Shown here: in pieces, positions 28,630 to 37,519 of the stretch
Layout: each line of letters starts with the position of its first letter
How positions within the stretch are numbered: position 1 is the first letter of the stretch
DNA from: Candidatus Saccharimonadales bacterium
GTDB lineage: Bacteria; Patescibacteriota; Saccharimonadia; Saccharimonadales; Saccharimonadaceae
Length of the DNA stretch: 37,519 bases
Assembly: GCA_035317825.1 (NCBI GenBank)
Contig: DATHGB010000017.1
Span: forward strand, 1-37,519
Direction of reading: 5' to 3'
Notes under the pieces: model-generated
The model's input: the letters and a program-made list of their open reading frames with translations, nothing else
Databases searched by the model: none
Told to the model about the DNA's origin: nothing
Made by a program: the position numbers and the translations under genes

Positions 28630-31238
28630 TTGCTTTGCTCCATACGAACATCGTAAATTAATTCTTTATCAGTTGGGGTAATCTGAAGATTTGCAAAGGT
28701 AACCTGGTCGAACGTGCTTGGTATATCATGCACCGGAACTAATGTAATCGAGTCGACAATGACCGCATTTTGATCCACGTTCTTTAGATCTATTATATGC
28801 GTTCCTTTTTCTAATTTCACGTCCTCATAGAAATAGGAAAAGTCTACGTAGTCACCCGTTTTATCTTGATCATCTTTAATTTTTGCTAAGTCTAAAGCGG
28901 TACCTCCCATGGATGCCTGAACCACTTTGCCCTTTGACGCTGCGTGAAGAAGAAGCCGGTAACTTCCAGTTTCGGGAACTTTTAACTTAATCCCCAGGGT
29001 GACATTACCCTTTGTTAAGCCGACAAATGATGGCCGTTGCAGGTTCATAAGGCTTGGGACATTTTCGTGAAGGTAGTTATAGTCATCATCCTTAGCGTAA
29101 AGCGTGCTAAGTGACAACGTATTATTCGTAAAGTTAGAACTAGCCACATATTCCGAGTTGAATGGAAGGGAAATTGGATTTGGTATGAAAGTCCTATCGG
29201 TTGCTTTTGTCATATATAAATCATAGAAACTACGCTCCACACTGTCAGTCATTACTTTCTTGCGAGCATCACTTTGTAAAAATTTAGCTATCTGAAGAGG
29301 GAAGAACGTCGTATCGTTCGGCTTATCTTCACGGTTTAAATATTCTAGAGTGTTTTGCCACTGCATATCGATCAGTGTAGACGTGCCCGTGTCGCGGCTT
29401 TGCTTTAAGCTATATAACGAATAATCTTTGCCGCTATACGTTTTCTCGTATTTACTCGAGGCAAGTAAGCTCTTCTGAATCTTCCCTTCGATTCCAGGTA
29501 GATACGATATTCCTTTTTCTCGTTGGACGGCCTGGACAGGCACAACGATATCGGTGATTCCTAAATTGTTTGCCAAAATATCTTGCCACCATTTCTCGTT
29601 ATAAGCGATGGCACGGTAGGCTAAATAAGAAACAAGTTTATTTTCGGTGTTCGCCCCTGCCCCATAATAGAAAGTCGGCTGATTCAAATAGTAGATAAGA
29701 TACTTATCTAAAAAGCTGTAACGCTTGCCGTCTTGTTTTATCTCGCGGCCGCTTTCAAGCGTTGGCAGAATGAACAGACGGTTATTATTTTCACTAGCAA
29801 GTTTTTGCTTAATATTCTTTAGATCATCAGGGATGCGATACGGGCTGACGAACGTCGCCAAATCACCAGAAGTTAAGGCCGTACGATAATCATTGCTGGC
29901 AATAATCGGAAACAAGGCAATCAAAATAACGAAAGTGGTTGCGACAATTGGACGAAATCGACGCATAAACGTTAGCCGCAACCAATATAGGGCGACCATG
30001 AATAACAAGCCGGCAGCGTAGAAATAAATAAACTGGAATCGGTGCGGAAAACGAAGAATATTAATAAAGGTGCTCATTAAACTAGCGATGGTCGATCCTA
30101 CTACTCCGCCGGTATTCGAAAAGAAGATTGCAATATCACCGAATACTTTATGGAATGAGTATGGACCATTTTCGCTGTAGCCAAGCGTCATCCACATTGC
30201 GAATAACATGACGATAAAAATCGTAACAAGGAAAACACGAACGACAATATGCGTCGTTTTCCAACGCTTGAATAGGAATAATCCGCCGATTAAAAACATC
30301 ACGATCGTACTTCCGAATCTAGGAATTGGAGCAAGATAATTGCCGTAACGAATAAGGTCGAGGTGACCTGCCGTATCTAATGAAAAAATAAATGGCAAAC
30401 TAAGCGACGCATAATAAATCATCCAGTAATTAACTGGGATTTGTGTTGATACACCGGCAATACTCGAGGATGATGTTAGGTAAATATAGATGACGTACGG
30501 CACTAAACTAAGCAAAACAAGTAACGTAAAATACAATAAACTCCGCCGGAAATATTTAAAAAAGAATCGTCTATTCATAACAAGCGTCAGCAAAGAATGG
30601 ACAAACATGATAATCGCCGTGACGACATAAAAAATAACATGATAGTGAATTGCAGGATTAAATAGAGTGAGCGCCGAAACCGCCAGAACGTTCTTTTTCG
30701 TAATGCGAAGTTTAAAAAAGAGCTGCTCACACATAAGCGATAGCGACAATGCAAACATACTAAACCCAATAATCAGCACGTAAAAATGCGCCATCTTGGC
30801 ATACAAAAGGATCGTGTGTATGACAATCGCCGCTAAAAGCGCCGACATTATGCCAAACAATGATCTTTTGTAGATGTATCTCCCTATCCGATGAAACGCA
30901 TAGAATAAAATAAAGGCCGACAGTGTATTTAATAGGATAATCGCAAATGGCAACACCATATTTTGACGCATCCATGCGGTCCAAAAAGAATAGCTGACGC
31001 GGACCTCTTCGGACGAAGTTAGCGCAGATGTTCCCTCACCCCAAAACTGCGAACCAAAATCAAAAAATGGCACTAGTTCTTCACGTACGATTGATGCGTC
31101 GCCCTTTAACACGGATGGGATTGCCGCGATGACATCGCGAAATATAAACATGTGCATCAGTAAAAGTCCGATAGCAACAAATACATACACCCAACGTGGA
31201 TGTTCTCGCAGCCATAAAAAGCGAGGATGCTTTTGCAT
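28626..31238 (-). CDS. Giant membrane protein with C-terminal carbohydrate-binding-like domain
   Basis: An 870-aa protein. The N-terminal half (to about 445) has about twelve membrane helices; the first outer loop is about 60-90 (ELVPFFDFGSQFWGEGTSALTSSEEVRVSY), which matches the GT-C/YfhO plan of its neighbour. The C-terminal half is outside the membrane; its last part (about 690-860) looks like a beta-sandwich of carbohydrate-binding type (LKVPETGSYRLLLHAASKGKVVQ ... YEDVKLEKGTHIIDLKNVDQNAVIVDSITLVP). It probably transfers or modifies surface glycan. The start is doubtful: a 95-nt gap precedes the ATG, unlike every other junction here, and the frame stays open upstream with a Pro-rich sequence but lacks ATG, GTG or TTG. 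Confidence 0.75.
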   Translation of the reverse strand: MQKHPRFLWLREHPRWVYVFVAIGLLLMHMFIFRDVIAAIPSVLKGDASIVREELVPFFDFGSQFWGEGTSALTSSEEVRVSYSFWTAWMRQNMVLPFAIILLNTLSAFILFYAFHRIGRYIYKRSLFGIMSALLAAIVIHTILLYAKMAHFYVLIIGFSMFALSLSLMCEQLFFKLRITKKNVLAVSALTLFNPAIHYHVIFYVVTAIIMFVHSLLTLVMNRRFFFKYFRRSLLYFTLLVLLSLVPYVIYIYLTSSSSIAGVSTQIPVNYWMIYYASLSLPFIFSLDTAGHLDLIRYGNYLAPIPRFGSTIVMFLIGGLFLFKRWKTTHIVVRVFLVTIFIVMLFAMWMTLGYSENGPYSFHKVFGDIAIFFSNTGGVVGSTIASLMSTFINILRFPHRFQFIYFYAAGLLFMVALYWLRLTFMRRFRPIVATTFVILIALFPIIASNDYRTALTSGDLATFVSPYRIPDDLKNIKQKLASENNNRLFILPTLESGREIKQDGKRYSFLDKYLIYYLNQPTFYYGAGANTENKLVSYLAYRAIAYNEKWWQDILANNLGITDIVVPVQAVQREKGISYLPGIEGKIQKSLLASSKYEKTYSGKDYSLYSLKQSRDTGTSTLIDMQWQNTLEYLNREDKPNDTTFFPLQIAKFLQSDARKKVMTDSVERSFYDLYMTKATDRTFIPNPISLPFNSEYVASSNFTNNTLSLSTLYAKDDDYNYLHENVPSLMNLQRPSFVGLTKGNVTLGIKLKVPETGSYRLLLHAASKGKVVQASMGGTALDLAKIKDDQDKTGDYVDFSYFYEDVKLEKGTHIIDLKNVDQNAVIVDSITLVPVHDIPSTFDQVTFANLQITPTDKELIYDVRMEQSK

Positions 31239-31333
31239 CGTCTTTTTTTCAGGACTTGGCTCGGGAATCTTCGGAGGAGGCGAAGCCGCTGACGACGCTT
31301 TTGTTACTGGACCTAAAGGGCGTTTACGCCGGT

Positions 31334-32482
31334 TTACAAACTGAGTGTCCGTATGTCCTCCTCAGCTTCGGCATATGTTTGGTTGGCAATCACGGCAAGT
31401 TGCTTTTTAATCGGACTTTTGGCAATTAAGGCATCGTTACATAAAGTGTCCAGGTCTTTTAATTGTAGATCTTCAAGTCTGATCGCATATTCGTATCGTA
31501 CCTCCTTAATAAATCTCCAGCATTTCGTATCATATGCTATGGCTACAAACGGTACTTGGTTAACCGTTGAAAGTAAAAGTGAGTGAAACCGCATGCCGAT
31601 GAACAAATCACACTGCTGAAGATACGAACTTGCCTGTTCAATTGGAACTTCATCAAGTAACGTGTAATTTTTATAATCTTTTAATATGCCGGCAAATGTT
31701 TCCTCGGTAAATAAAAGATCGTTACGCGGATTAAATCGATGTTGAAAAGGCACGAATACAATGTAGTCGCCTTGGTCTAATCGTTTGGTAACAAATTGCT
31801 GCATGGCTTTTATATAGTGGTCACGATCAACCCAGTCAGGAATGTCGGATAGTACGTTAATACCAATGACATTCCTCCATTTTGTACGATCAATACTGAG
31901 CGTCGCCTTTTCCCATGGCTTTTCCCAAATATGATTCAGGAATAACCCGTCAGTCGATTTTTTGATTTTATCTGGAGCAATATGAAGTTTTTCTTTGGCA
32001 AAATCATACGATTCCTGGTCACGAAAAATTGTTAGAGTCGACGCACCAAGTGCAAGCTTTGAAATAAAACGTCCCGTCCAGGTTTTGAGCGCACCAATGC
32101 CAATATTCAAATGGTAGAGCTTTGTCCCTAAAAGTTTTGCAAGGACGTTAAAACCCATCATACGAATGATGACACTGTATTTTGAACGGCCAGTTGACGA
32201 ATATAGTTCCTTATACAAGGTCCCGCCACCATACACGATACAGTCGACCTTTTTAATAATTTTTATATATTCAATAATCGACGTATTGTAGGTGTCAACA
32301 ATGTGTAGATCGGGATATGCCTTTTTTACAGGCGCTGGAATAAACTCAGTCGTGTTGGCATTAACGTAAATATTCTTGAATCCCCTATCTCGCAGAAGTT
32401 CAAGATAATTCCACATAAGCAAGTCATCGCCAAGATTACTTTGTCCATAACTACCCAGTAGTAATACGCTCTTCGGTTTCAT
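31334..32482 (-). CDS. Polysaccharide pyruvyl transferase family protein
   Basis: A 382-aa enzyme of the CsaB/WcaK/AmsJ family that moves pyruvate from phosphoenolpyruvate to a sugar, giving a ketal. The N-terminus KSVLLLGSYGQSNLGDDLLMWNYLELL (about 4-30) is the family's opening Rossmann motif (GYYGxxNxGDE), and the C-terminal half has DLFIGMRFHSLLLSTVNQVPFVAIAYDTKCWRFIKE, the usual GMRxH pattern. Pyruvyl groups add negative charge and can anchor surface-layer proteins. It overlaps the end of the GT4 gene by 32 nt. Its product is cytoplasmic. Confidence 0.88.
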   Translation of the reverse strand: MKPKSVLLLGSYGQSNLGDDLLMWNYLELLRDRGFKNIYVNANTTEFIPAPVKKAYPDLHIVDTYNTSIIEYIKIIKKVDCIVYGGGTLYKELYSSTGRSKYSVIIRMMGFNVLAKLLGTKLYHLNIGIGALKTWTGRFISKLALGASTLTIFRDQESYDFAKEKLHIAPDKIKKSTDGLFLNHIWEKPWEKATLSIDRTKWRNVIGINVLSDIPDWVDRDHYIKAMQQFVTKRLDQGDYIVFVPFQHRFNPRNDLLFTEETFAGILKDYKNYTLLDEVPIEQASSYLQQCDLFIGMRFHSLLLSTVNQVPFVAIAYDTKCWRFIKEVRYEYAIRLEDLQLKDLDTLCNDALIAKSPIKKQLAVIANQTYAEAEEDIRTLSL

Positions 32483-33680
32483 AAGATTCCTTTAGTTGGT
32501 TAATACTGCCATACACAAGTGCGGTCTGTTCTGCAACGCGACTCCATGATCGTTCCTTTTTTAGTGCTCCGGAGAGTTCTTGGTATTCGTCGGTATGGGC
32601 AAAGAAATAACCAAGCTTTTGAGCTAGCGCCTCAGCGTTACGCTCGAAAAGTAACTCTGGAAATGGTCGAAATATATCCTCAAATGCCGTGCTGACTAAA
32701 AAGGGTTTTTCATATCCAATCGCAAATGACATCGGACCAGAGCTAGCGATCGCTGTCGTATACGGGAAGAGCGAGACGTCACTGGCGCTGTAGTAAGCCG
32801 TAATGTCGGATTCTTTAATAAACCCTTCCCAGGCATACTGGTTTGACGGGATAAGATCCGCTGCTTTTTTTTGCAAACGACTATATTCTAATAAATATTC
32901 TTTATCCTCGTGAAGCTTTGGGTGCTTTCCCGCGCCAATAATAAGATAGGCATTGGGATTCAATCTAGCATAAAGCGAAAAACCTTCGACAAGTAAATCA
33001 AGCCCTTTATATCCTGTTGCGTAGCCCATATATAAAGCGACATTCGTTTCGGGTTGCAAGCGAAGTTTTCGTTTCGCTTCACTCTTATCCGTAACGTTTA
33101 ACATTTCAATACCGTGTGGAATTACGACAACTTTTTTACTGCTAATACCGTAACTGTGCATGACGATATCTTTAAAGAATGACTCGTGCACAATGATTCG
33201 TTTTGACCACACCATGAGTGGTTTGTAGATAATATAGAAAGCTAACTTTACTACCCAGACTGGTAGCTTTGAGTTATTTTCCTTAACGAATTTTTGATCA
33301 ATCCTTTTAGGATCTACGACGCCGTGCAAAGTAATCACTGTTTTTTTGCGCCATAAAAACACAAGCCATTGCAGCAGATATGCGGTAGAAATTCCACCAA
33401 AAAGTGCAAGCTCTTGCTGAATGTGAATAACATCTGGATCAATTCGTTTGAGCTCTTTGTGGATTTTAAAGAAGAAACTGGGTTTTCGCTCAAAGACGCG
33501 GTGAACAGAAACCTTATCCTCGTCATAGATTTCATCTTCTTGATCGGTAATGTTACATATAACCGTCTGTTCATCTACAGGTAAATGCGTAATAAGGTTT
33601 TTGCTATACGATGCGACGCCGCTGCCGCTTACGTGCTTGCTTTTTTTGGGTGGGTAAAGCGTAATATGCGCTATTCTCAC
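32451..33680 (-). CDS. GT4-family glycosyltransferase
   Basis: A 409-aa GT-B glycosyltransferase. The start MRIAHITLYPPKKSKHVSGSGVASYSKNLI and the DVIHIQQELALFGG stretch are typical of the acceptor-side domain. The donor-side domain has NVALYMGYATGYKGLDLLVEGFSLYARLNPNAYLIIGAGKHP, then SDITAYYSASDVSLFPYTTAIASSGPMSFAIGYEKPFLVS with the usual Glu/Ser donor site, here modified (the E-x7-E motif is not clear). It adds one sugar to a lipid-linked glycan in the cytoplasm. The start is GTG and overlaps the GT2 stop by four bases. Confidence 0.9.
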   Translation of the reverse strand: MRIAHITLYPPKKSKHVSGSGVASYSKNLITHLPVDEQTVICNITDQEDEIYDEDKVSVHRVFERKPSFFFKIHKELKRIDPDVIHIQQELALFGGISTAYLLQWLVFLWRKKTVITLHGVVDPKRIDQKFVKENNSKLPVWVVKLAFYIIYKPLMVWSKRIIVHESFFKDIVMHSYGISSKKVVVIPHGIEMLNVTDKSEAKRKLRLQPETNVALYMGYATGYKGLDLLVEGFSLYARLNPNAYLIIGAGKHPKLHEDKEYLLEYSRLQKKAADLIPSNQYAWEGFIKESDITAYYSASDVSLFPYTTAIASSGPMSFAIGYEKPFLVSTAFEDIFRPFPELLFERNAEALAQKLGYFFAHTDEYQELSGALKKERSWSRVAEQTALVYGSINQLKESYETEERITTG

Positions 33681-34630
33681 GAATCGTCTCCGTTTCTTTC
33701 ACGCTTAATAATATAGAGTGGGCGGTTAATAACCTCTTCATGAATTCGGGCGATATACATCGCAACAAAACCTAGGCATATTAAAACGACGCCTACTAGA
33801 AACAACAGCATAATCGCTAAAAGCGCCGTACCTGTAATGTCGAGTTTCATTGGATCACCCAGAATGAACTTTTCAATAACCGTAAATACTCCTAAAGCCA
33901 TTGAGAGAATAAGGATAAACCATCCAAGCCAACTCGCTAGTTTAAGCGGCATCATACTGTGGGCAGTAAAACTATTCATCGCGAGTCCGAATAGTTTTCG
34001 GTAGCTATAGGTAGCCTCACCGTGCAGTCTTGGCGGTGCTTCAAAATAGACATAGCGGCGGTCAAATCCAGTCCAGTCGATCAGTCCGCGAGTAATACGA
34101 TTACGCTCGGTGAACGTTTTAAACGTATCAATCACTTTTCGATTAATTAAACGAAAATCGCTTGCATGAGGAGTAATTTTCGTCGACGAAACGCTGCCGA
34201 GTAATTTGTAGAAGGTACTGGATGAAAACTTCTTAAACCAGCTTTCGTCGTTACCATATTGTTTAACGCCTACGACAATATCAGCCCCATGTTCCCACTT
34301 ATCTAAAAACTCAGGAAGAAGTTCTGGGGGATGCTGTAGATCTGCATCCATAATGATCGCGGCATCACCTTTGGCCGTATGAATACCTGCCGTAACGGCA
34401 ATTTCTTTGCCAAAATTTCTGGCTAGTTCGACAATTTTGGCATTTTTGTCACGCTTCGTAACACGGCGTAGATTCTTAACGGAATCATCGCTGCTGCCAT
34501 CATCGACAAATATAAGTTCAAACTTTTGCGGTAGTTTTTTGATAATAGATTTCACCGTCTCGTATAGCGGAGCCACATTTGAGGCCTCGTTATAAATCGG
34601 GATAACGATTGAGATCATTTTACTCTCCAT
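33677..34630 (-). CDS. GT2 glycosyltransferase (polyprenyl-phosphate type, GtrB/DPM-like)
   Basis: A 317-aa inverting glycosyltransferase. The GT-A core has SIVIPIYNEASN near 7-18, FVDDGSSDDS near 41-50, and IIMDADLQHPPELLPEF near 92-108 (DxD-type metal site). Two C-terminal membrane helices (about 228-256 and 268-295) mark the GtrB/ArnC/DPM1-like group, which makes polyprenyl-phosphate sugars at the inner membrane face. That product is what GT-C enzymes such as the two large membrane proteins use. GAGGAG lies 6 nt before the ATG at 34630, so I prefer it to the ATG 12 nt downstream. It overlaps the flippase stop by 11 nt. Confidence 0.92.
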   Translation of the reverse strand: MESKMISIVIPIYNEASNVAPLYETVKSIIKKLPQKFELIFVDDGSSDDSVKNLRRVTKRDKNAKIVELARNFGKEIAVTAGIHTAKGDAAIIMDADLQHPPELLPEFLDKWEHGADIVVGVKQYGNDESWFKKFSSSTFYKLLGSVSSTKITPHASDFRLINRKVIDTFKTFTERNRITRGLIDWTGFDRRYVYFEAPPRLHGEATYSYRKLFGLAMNSFTAHSMMPLKLASWLGWFILILSMALGVFTVIEKFILGDPMKLDITGTALLAIMLLFLVGVVLICLGFVAMYIARIHEEVINRPLYIIKRERNGDDS

Positions 34631-35918
34631 CTTTAACTCCTCGCCTTAAACTTGTTAACACATACACTAAAATAAGGCCCAGCGTAAAGGCACTTCCCCA
34701 GAACATACTATTTACAATTTCGAATAAATTAGCGTGCCAGATAAGCATTAAACTTACTGTCACGACAATTCCTATTATACCAATAACCGCGACCATTTTC
34801 CGACGAAGCGATAAATAATACATCGTAATTAAGTTAATAACAGAGACGATTAGAATAGTTGCCGCTAAAAGCGGAAGAAGCCCCGCATATACGTCGTACG
34901 AAGAACCCATCAAAAGCTGAATTAACAGATGTGGAATAGCGACACAAATGACTGTTACGCTACCGCCAACAAGCAGCGTCAGGCCTAAAGATTTCATTAA
35001 AAGCTGACGATTTTTTCGTGAGGCTTGTTCGATTTTTACAAGCGGCATAAGTACCTGTGCAATTGGGGTGACAAGGAAAAAAACGATGCGCGCGACGGTC
35101 GCAATTCCGGCGTATAAACCAGCCGTATGAGCGTCAAAGTAATATTTTACAACGATTACGTCAATACTCATTAAAAGCGTCACGGAAAATAAACCGACAA
35201 ACACCGTGCTTGCGTATTTCAGTTCGGGGAGAATCGTCTTGATATCGGGGCGCGTTTTATAGTTCGTGTCATCGGGCCTGGAAAATCCAATTCTAGCCGC
35301 CCACCTGGCTGCATACAGGAATGCAATAAACTGAGCGACGACAATACCGCCGACCGCCCCAGTCACCCCCAACCCGAGAACGACAAACCCAGCAGAAAAT
35401 ATAATCTTAACGCCTGCTCCAATTAACTGTGAGATCGATGCGATCCCAAAGCGTTTTTGCCCGCGTGCATACGCGCTACGAAATGTTAATGGAATACTGA
35501 CTAAAATCGCTAGCGCTAACGCGACAAATGGCGTCATTGACGTAAAGTGAAGTTGCTGACGTAAGAATTCCCCGCCCAAAATACTAAGAAGCAAAATTCC
35601 CGCAGCAATATACGATGCTAGTTTCTCTAATTCAAAAATAACCCGGTGCGCTTTCGCTTTATCACTATAATTTGCCGTGATATTAACCGTGATCATACTA
35701 AGCACATTTAGAAAGATCGTGAACTGTAAAAAGAGAGAGACGAGTACCTGCACTTCACCAAAAGCCGAAGGCTCCATCAAACGGCCAAGAATAGGATAGT
35801 ATGCGTAATTTAAGACACCGACCGCAACTGATCCAAAGAAGAATATCGCGTTGTGCTTGAGGAAGCTACTTTGTTTTATCTTGTCAATAAATCCCAAACT
35901 TATATGTCCTCCAGCCAT
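34620..35918 (-). CDS. Polysaccharide flippase (Wzx/MOP family)
   Basis: A 432-aa membrane protein with about twelve to fourteen helices. The start FLKHNAIFFFGSVAVGVLNYAYYPILGRLMEPSAFGEVQVLVSLFL (about 19-64) is characteristic of Wzx-type MOP flippases, which carry undecaprenyl-linked repeats across the membrane. Two starts are possible: the ATG at 35918, or TTG at 35897, which has GGAGGA 9 nt upstream and may be the actual one. The GT2 gene overlaps its stop. The deacetylase gene ends 85 nt upstream on the same strand. Together these make an assembly-export unit. Confidence 0.9.
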   Translation of the reverse strand: MAGGHISLGFIDKIKQSSFLKHNAIFFFGSVAVGVLNYAYYPILGRLMEPSAFGEVQVLVSLFLQFTIFLNVLSMITVNITANYSDKAKAHRVIFELEKLASYIAAGILLLSILGGEFLRQQLHFTSMTPFVALALAILVSIPLTFRSAYARGQKRFGIASISQLIGAGVKIIFSAGFVVLGLGVTGAVGGIVVAQFIAFLYAARWAARIGFSRPDDTNYKTRPDIKTILPELKYASTVFVGLFSVTLLMSIDVIVVKYYFDAHTAGLYAGIATVARIVFFLVTPIAQVLMPLVKIEQASRKNRQLLMKSLGLTLLVGGSVTVICVAIPHLLIQLLMGSSYDVYAGLLPLLAATILIVSVINLITMYYLSLRRKMVAVIGIIGIVVTVSLMLIWHANLFEIVNSMFWGSAFTLGLILVYVLTSLRRGVKDGE

Positions 35919-36003
35919 CTATTTTCTCATACATTCAAGAAGCATGCTGGATTTTGCACATAGTCTAGGTCTAGTTAAAGCCTATACTAAGAGGTTCTGC
36001 GAG

Positions 36004-37519
36004 CTAGTTCAGATACCATTTAACGTCATCAAAGTACGCGCGAATTCCTGAATTAGCGGTACTAATAACCTGCAGGCTAGCCGAGGATACCGTAGCTGAA
36101 CTTGGCGTGTAATTGAAACTAACCGTATTCACACCGGGAGTAGCAACTCCAGTTTTGTACTGTCCAGATACCCAACCACCTATGGAGTTGTATTCATCTA
36201 TATAAAAGCCGACTTCGTTGTTTGTTCGAGCGGTGATATTTAGATACGAGCTAAGGCTGTAGGTTTTAGCTGGAGTAACCGCAACCTTTGGTGAGAACAG
36301 GTGTTTATTAGCGGCTATGGCGACTAGCGAAACAGAGTTAACGGGATTTGACGGACTACCGTGATTGCCAGAATCTGCTTTTATATTGAGCATGTCATCA
36401 GTCGTCCAACCTGCAGATAGTCCACTGTCAAATGCTCCGTTTGCCATAAGATTAGTTGGCTGCGGGGCAACTGTACCATCTAACGAAAACCATTGTGGGT
36501 TGTCAAAGTATGCAGTTATTCCTGAGTTACCAGTTGCGATAACCTGCAAGCTAGCTTTACCGACTGCTTGAGTACTTGGCTTGTAGGTGAAGTTCATATT
36601 TTCTACGAATGGACTGCGTTCTGCAACTTTATATTGTCCCGAGATCCAATTGCCATTTGCATCATATTCATCAATATAGAAAGCAAATTCACCGCTCGAT
36701 ACGGATACTAGATTGACAAAGTTCTTAAGCATGTAAGTCGTAGACGGGTTAACGGTAACTTTTGGCGAGAACAAGTGAGCATTCGTGGCTCCTGAAACAA
36801 ACTTTATAGAGTTTGTTGGATCTGGGTAGCTACCGTTACCTGCATTGTTGACCGTGACCGCTGTCGGAGCATCGGTCGTCCAGCCACCGGAAATGCCACT
36901 ATTGAATGAACTATTAGGTAATAGATTCGTGTCACTCGTCACAGACCCCTGGTTAACATTCGTCGATTTTAGAAGACCAGCGTCTTGTTTTGCTTTTACG
37001 TACGCTGCGATCTGGCCTAGTTGTGTCGTGCCATATTCGTAGTCGTCAGGATTTGTGCTAGGATTTATTTTAATATCATGAAACGTAAGGACAAGCCAGG
37101 TTTTATTTGCGATTGCCTGATCGATTTTAGCTTGCACCTGAGCGACAGTTACGCCCGCTTGAACCGGAAAGTTATTAAGTAGTAGATCATTGTATGGCCA
37201 TGTATTATTGTTTATATCCGCAAAGCCCCGGTGAGTTGCATAATACTTAGCAATTTGAGCAAGCGTAGCATTATTATAGTCACCATACGGACTTGCAAAG
37301 TCGGTCACGTTAAGCCCATGCGATGTCAAGTCGGCCTTGCTTTGGGTTAATTCCTGTGCCACTTGAGCGGGCGTAAGCACGTTAGGCTGGCCGTCGCTTG
37401 CATCACTCGTGGCAAGATATGGGTGCGTAGCAGTATGTCCCCCAATTTCCCAGCCGTAAGAATTTTGCAGTGCCGTCACTTGCGCCCAGTCCATATATGT
37501 AGCGCTGGTATTCGCATGG
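36004..37519 (-). CDS. Polysaccharide deacetylase with two C-terminal modules (5' part outside window)
   Basis: A partial gene: its start lies beyond the right edge, and the open frame continues to base 37519. The visible 505 codons begin HANTSATYMDWAQ. The NodB-type domain shows IGGHTATHPYL (metal His pair), FASPYGDYN and LVLTFHDI, while the first motif with the catalytic Asp is not in the window. Two similar beta-sandwich modules of about 150 residues follow. Each starts NLxxNxxFxSGxSxGWTTD, contains LFSPKVxVxPxxTYxL and FYIDEYxxxGxWxSGQYK, and ends AYFDxxxW. These resemble carbohydrate-binding domains. The enzyme probably trims acetyl groups from a surface glycan outside the cell. Confidence 0.85.
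   Translation of the reverse strand, partial: HANTSATYMDWAQVTALQNSYGWEIGGHTATHPYLATSDASDGQPNVLTPAQVAQELTQSKADLTSHGLNVTDFASPYGDYNNATLAQIAKYYATHRGFADINNNTWPYNDLLLNNFPVQAGVTVAQVQAKIDQAIANKTWLVLTFHDIKINPSTNPDDYEYGTTQLGQIAAYVKAKQDAGLLKSTNVNQGSVTSDTNLLPNSSFNSGISGGWTTDAPTAVTVNNAGNGSYPDPTNSIKFVSGATNAHLFSPKVTVNPSTTYMLKNFVNLVSVSSGEFAFYIDEYDANGNWISGQYKVAERSPFVENMNFTYKPSTQAVGKASLQVIATGNSGITAYFDNPQWFSLDGTVAPQPTNLMANGAFDSGLSAGWTTDDMLNIKADSGNHGSPSNPVNSVSLVAIAANKHLFSPKVAVTPAKTYSLSSYLNITARTNNEVGFYIDEYNSIGGWVSGQYKTGVATPGVNTVSFNYTPSSATVSSASLQVISTANSGIRAYFDDVKWYLN

Noticed and set aside
1-37519. Recoded UGA (Gracilibacteria/Absconditabacteria type code)
   Set aside because: Several clear genes end in TGA exactly at gene junctions (for example the Sua5/YrdC, GT2 and metallo-beta-lactamase-fold genes).
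1-37519. CRISPR arrays, insertion sequences or prophage genes
   Set aside because: No regularly spaced repeats, transposase, integrase or phage structural gene was seen by reading the sequence and proteins.

Overview
The window looks like a chromosomal segment of a Patescibacteria/CPR bacterium, most likely a Candidatus Saccharibacteria (TM7) relative. This rests on the tightly packed and often overlapping genes, many small lineage-type membrane proteins, a stand-alone ATP-cone protein, the 72-aa 'MAYKHTNSKG' protein, and UGA used as an ordinary stop, which argues against the recoded Gracilibacteria/Absconditabacteria. No rRNA, CRISPR array, transposase or integrase was seen. The taxonomic call is inference from gene style, not from a marker-gene tree.

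Layout. 1-9.2 kb: a DUF4232 exported protein, purF, a DrrAB-type ABC exporter, an ImmA/IrrE metallopeptidase with a two-TM coiled-coil partner, small membrane proteins, then an operon of a membrane protein, an ATP-cone protein and a flavoprotein of the disulfide-reductase fold that has lost its redox cysteines. 9.2-9.9 kb: a minus-strand unit tRNA-CAU (probably Ile2), ftsB/divIC-like gene, initiator tRNA-fMet and hairpin terminator. 10-15.6 kb: conserved small proteins, a MurC-like ligase, a MazG-like pyrophosphatase, trmB, a Sua5/YrdC protein, mscS and two envelope proteins. 15.6-18.3 kb: a repair/oxidative-damage cluster (HhH-GPD glycosylase, msrA, metallo-beta-lactamase fold hydrolase, AlkA-like glycosylase). 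18.3-22.1 kb: YtxH and a small membrane protein, aspS with an unusual leader, and a CBS-domain protein. 22.2-26.6 kb: a DsbA-like thioredoxin, a possible small transcript, CorA, an AbrB-DHA2 efflux operon, and a small exported peptide. 26.6-37.5 kb: a minus-strand surface-glycan cluster (two large membrane proteins, a pyruvyl transferase, GT4 and GT2 glycosyltransferases, a flippase, and a partial polysaccharide deacetylase with tandem C-terminal modules).

Expression signals are unusually readable. Several first genes have a -10 box, often with an extended TGn, placed 6-9 nt before the start codon, so their mRNAs should be leaderless or nearly so. Several genes inside operons instead carry a Shine-Dalgarno sequence. 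Two divergent gene pairs share promoter regions of only 22 and 35 nt.

The most interesting candidate system is the aspS leader. A promoter is followed within about 10 nt by a 14-codon ORF (MTWRVDTDNNQRVG) rich in Asp and Asn codons, then two adjacent hairpins, then the AspRS gene. This resembles leader-peptide control of an aminoacyl-tRNA synthetase, although there is no U-tract. Other candidates are the cysteine-less flavoprotein operon and the tRNA-ftsB-tRNA unit.
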